Positions 13,793 to 15,632 of a stretch of 15,632 nucleotides of DNA are shown one piece after another. The notes beneath the pieces are model-generated. The model did not search any database. It had not been told where the DNA came from and worked only from the letters and a program-made list of their open reading frames with translations. Source of the stretch: DAITMV01 sp036834985 (GTDB lineage: Bacteria; Pseudomonadota; Gammaproteobacteria; Burkholderiales; Burkholderiaceae_B). Within the stretch, counting starts at the first letter, position 1; each line of letters opens with the position of its first letter. The position numbers and the translations under genes were made by a program. The stretch is from positions 1 to 15,632 of the forward strand of contig DAITMV010000057.1 of NCBI GenBank assembly GCA_036834985.1, given 5' to 3'.

Positions 13793-14758
13793 TTATGCCC
13801 TGTCTGCCACACGTTCACCCAACAGGCCCGATGGTCGCAGGGTTAACACCATGATCAGCACTGCAAACGCAAAGATGTCCTGATAATTGGAGCCTAAAAA
13901 CCCACCCGTCAATTCGCCTATATAGCCGGCACCAAAGCTCTCGACGATGCCCAGCACAATACCACCCAACATGGCGCCATAGAGGTTCCCGATACCACCC
14001 AGCACTGCTGCGGTAAACGCTTTTAAGCCCGGTAAAAAGCCCATGTAAAAATGAGCGATCGAATAATTGGCCGCCACCAGCACACCGGCCACGGCCGCCA
14101 GCGCCGCACCCAGCATGAACGTGATGGTGATGATCCGGTTGGGATTGACGCCCATCAGCGTTGCAATGGCTGGGTTTTCAGCGGTTGCCCGCATGGCGCG
14201 GCCCAGTCGCGTTTTGTTGACCAAGAACGTTAATCCGCCCATCAACAGGGCGGACACCACAACGATGAGCACTTGCACCGGGGTGACGGTGACGGTACGC
14301 AGGTTATCGCCGGCTTCAATGGGAGGCAACGACAAAAGCGTAATGGGATCCGCAGGCAGAGTGAGTGGAAAGACCTGATAATTCCTGCCCCAAATCATCA
14401 TGGCGAGGGTTTGCAAGGTGATCGATACGCCAATCGCGGTAATCAAGGGGGCCAGGCGAGGGGCGTTCCGCAAGGGTCGGTACGCGACCCGTTCAATGCC
14501 TGCGCTCAGGAGCATGCAGGCTGGAATGGCCACAGCCATTCCGATCAGGAGCAGCACCGGCCCATGGATCGCTGGAAACAGGCCGACCACCAGTTGGATG
14601 GCGCTGTAGGCGATCAAAGCACCGATCATCAGGACATCGCCGTGCGCAAAATTGATCAGCCCCAATATGCCGTACACCATCGTATAACCGAGCGCGATCA
14701 GTGCGTAAACGCTACCCAATACGATGCCGTTGATCAGTTGCTGCAAAAATATGTCCAT
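13793..14758 (-). CDS. livH: Branched-chain amino acid ABC transporter permease LivH
   Basis: This 321-residue inner-membrane permease begins with the LivH hallmark LQQLINGIVLGSVYALIALG and the following GYTMVYGILGLINFAHGDVLM. The coupling loop TRLGRAMRATAENPAIATLMG contacts LivG/LivF. TAAVLGGIGNLYGAMLGGIVLG is the conserved late segment. It is slightly longer than E. coli LivH (308), mainly because of a periplasmic segment around residues 140-160. AGGG lies just before the ATG at 14758. It is the first gene of the minus-strand liv unit. The substrate-binding protein gene points the other way across a 288-base gap, an arrangement that allows separate control of permease and binding protein. 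Confidence 0.96.
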   Translation of the reverse strand: MDIFLQQLINGIVLGSVYALIALGYTMVYGILGLINFAHGDVLMIGALIAYSAIQLVVGLFPAIHGPVLLLIGMAVAIPACMLLSAGIERVAYRPLRNAPRLAPLITAIGVSITLQTLAMMIWGRNYQVFPLTLPADPITLLSLPPIEAGDNLRTVTVTPVQVLIVVVSALLMGGLTFLVNKTRLGRAMRATAENPAIATLMGVNPNRIITITFMLGAALAAVAGVLVAANYSIAHFYMGFLPGLKAFTAAVLGGIGNLYGAMLGGIVLGIVESFGAGYIGELTGGFLGSNYQDIFAFAVLIMVLTLRPSGLLGERVADRA

Positions 14759-14861
14759 ACACCCTGTTTATTCGAATTTATATTGAAATATGGCACTGAT
14801 TGGGTGCGTAGTTTGCACGATTTTATGAGTAAACTCTACGACGTTGTGGTCCAAGTCCTGC

Positions 14862-14890
14862 CATCTTGCAACAAAGTTCCGTGCAAGATG
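14862..14890. repeat. Inverted repeat in the livH-livK divergent control region
   Basis: CATCTTGCA at 14862-14870 is the exact reverse complement of TGCAAGATG at 14882-14890, with an 11-base spacer and arm centres 20 bases (about two turns) apart. A further CTTGCA half-site occurs at 14993-14998 in the livK leader. The position between two divergent transport genes suggests a shared operator, perhaps for an Lrp- or LysR-type regulator, but the binding protein is unknown. Nothing else in the 288-base gap is convincingly coding. Confidence 0.5.
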
Positions 14891-14936
14891 CATGCCGTAG
14901 CCCTTTGTGCACAGGCAAGTTGGGTAACGGCATATT

Positions 14937-14965
14937 TTCAAGGCGGGCACGGTTCATGATACAAA
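14937..14965 (+). promoter_or_regulatory. Weak candidate promoter for livK
   Basis: TTCAAG at 14937-14942 and TACAAA at 14960-14965 are 17 bases apart, matching consensus at 3 and 4 of 6 positions. This would give a leader of about 75 bases. The match is weak and other choices exist. Confidence 0.25.
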
Positions 14966-15046
14966 TAAAAAGAGCAGGGGTTTGCAGCTAACCTTGCATG
15001 TGTTGTAGCACCACCCACCAACAGAGATGAGACCAAGGAGTCTTTA

Positions 15047-15632
15047 ATGATGTCGTTTGTCAAAAAGGCGTTACCCCTTGCCATAACAGGTATGGCGTTC
15101 GCAATGAATGTATCGGCTCAAGGCAAAGAAGTGGTTGTTAAAATTGGGCATGTGGCGCCGTTGTCTGGCCCCCAGGCTCACTATGGTAAGGACAACGAGT
15201 CTGGCGCCAGGCTGGCGATCGAAGATTTGAACAAAAAGGGCATGGTATTTGACGGCGCCAAAGTCAAATTTGAGTTGGTGCCCGAAGATGACGCCGCCGA
15301 CCCCAAACAAGGCGCCGTGGTTGCACAAAAGCTGTGTGACATGAAAGTGGCTGGTGTGATTGGTCACCTGAACAGCGGCACCACCATACCTGCCTCAAAA
15401 ATCTATCACGATTGCGGAATTCCGCAGATCACCCCCTCCGCAACCAACCCCAAGGTAACCCAGCAAGGTTTTGACTCCACCTTTCGCGTGATCGCTCACG
15501 ATGGCATGCTTGGCGTTGCCCTGGGCAACTACGCCGTTAAAAATCTCAAAGCCAAAAAAATTGTGGTTATTGACGATCGAACCGGCTATGGTCAGCCACT
15601 GGCCGATATTTTTGTCGACAGTGTTAAAAAAT
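15047..15632 (+). CDS. livK: Branched-chain amino acid ABC transporter substrate-binding protein LivK (partial, C-terminus off window)
   Basis: The frame from 15047 stays open to the window end, giving 195 residues of a protein that normally runs about 370. A Sec signal peptide (MMSFVKKALPLAITG...NVSA) should be cleaved near residue 24-25. The mature N-terminus VVKIGHVAPLSGPQAHYGKD and blocks GARLAIEDLNKKG, DDAADPKQGAVVAQKL, GVIGHLNSGTTIPASKIY, and ITPSATNPKVTQQG define the LivJ/LivK periplasmic family. An AAGGAG at 15035-15040 sits six bases before the first ATG and nine before the second (15050), so either could start. It captures ligand in the periplasm and delivers it to LivHM. The ligand may be Leu/Ile/Val or a related amino acid and cannot be settled from this part. 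Confidence 0.95.
   Translation, partial: MMSFVKKALPLAITGMAFAMNVSAQGKEVVVKIGHVAPLSGPQAHYGKDNESGARLAIEDLNKKGMVFDGAKVKFELVPEDDAADPKQGAVVAQKLCDMKVAGVIGHLNSGTTIPASKIYHDCGIPQITPSATNPKVTQQGFDSTFRVIAHDGMLGVALGNYAVKNLKAKKIVVIDDRTGYGQPLADIFVDSVKK

Noticed and set aside
14273..14959. A 228-codon plus-strand open frame antisense to livH
   Set aside because: It shows no recognisable domain, is rich in His/Gln/Asp/Arg as expected from the reverse of a membrane protein, and lies over a clear livH.
15001..15025. A TGTTG/CAACA stem in the livK leader as a possible riboswitch or attenuator
   Set aside because: Only a 5-bp stem with a long loop, no leader peptide rich in Leu/Ile/Val and no T run.

Overview
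The window looks like an ordinary chromosomal segment of a betaproteobacterium, most likely Burkholderiales and plausibly Alcaligenaceae-like. Reasons: small DUF1841 and polyhydroxyalkanoate (PHA) accessory proteins typical of that group, an intracellular PHA depolymerase of the Ralstonia PhaZ1 type, a TRAP binding protein with a Tat signal, and a glucoseen-reductase-like flavoprotein common there. Base composition is moderate. I see no rRNA, tRNA, insertion sequence, CRISPR array, integrase or phage gene. This is core metabolism rather than a mobile island.

Layout. Positions 1-534 (minus) hold the N-terminal part of a MoxR-type AAA+ ATPase. It diverges from two tandem single-heme cytochromes c (737-1411, plus). 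A minus-strand cluster, transcribed from about 5570 down to 1422, carries phaZ, a soluble RsxB/RnfB-like ferredoxin, nth, a FIST sensory-domain protein and a DUF1841 protein, with gaps or overlaps of a few bases up to about 28. Upstream of it, fdxA and fpr form a second minus-strand pair (6797-5657). The plus strand then carries an orphan LutC-type LUD protein, a TRAP solute-binding protein and a small PHA-system protein (7020-9195). This runs convergently into an atypical SDR-like oxidoreductase (minus, 10124-9153), which diverges by only nine bases from a 2Fe-2S/flavin reductase (plus, 10134-11168). The last third is a branched-chain amino acid/amide ABC transporter: livF, livG, livM and livH on the minus strand and the binding protein livK divergent on the plus strand, cut by the window end.

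Two themes link the genes. One is electron transfer: two cytochromes c, RsxB-like protein, Nth with its Fe-S cluster, FdxA/Fpr and the 2Fe-2S reductase. The other is carbon storage and organic-acid or amino-acid uptake: PhaZ, the PHA-system protein, the TRAP binding protein, LutC and Liv. The most distinctive non-coding signals are inverted repeats placed on predicted promoters: upstream of phaZ (5577-5651), of the cytochromes (635-680), of lutC (6910-6946) and between livH and livK (14862-14890). The genome is compact: two convergent pairs overlap by 43 and 52 bases without a visible terminator. I found no clear candidate for a wholly new system. The best leads are the soluble RsxB-Nth-FIST cluster, the phaZ control region and the orphan LutC/TRAP pair.
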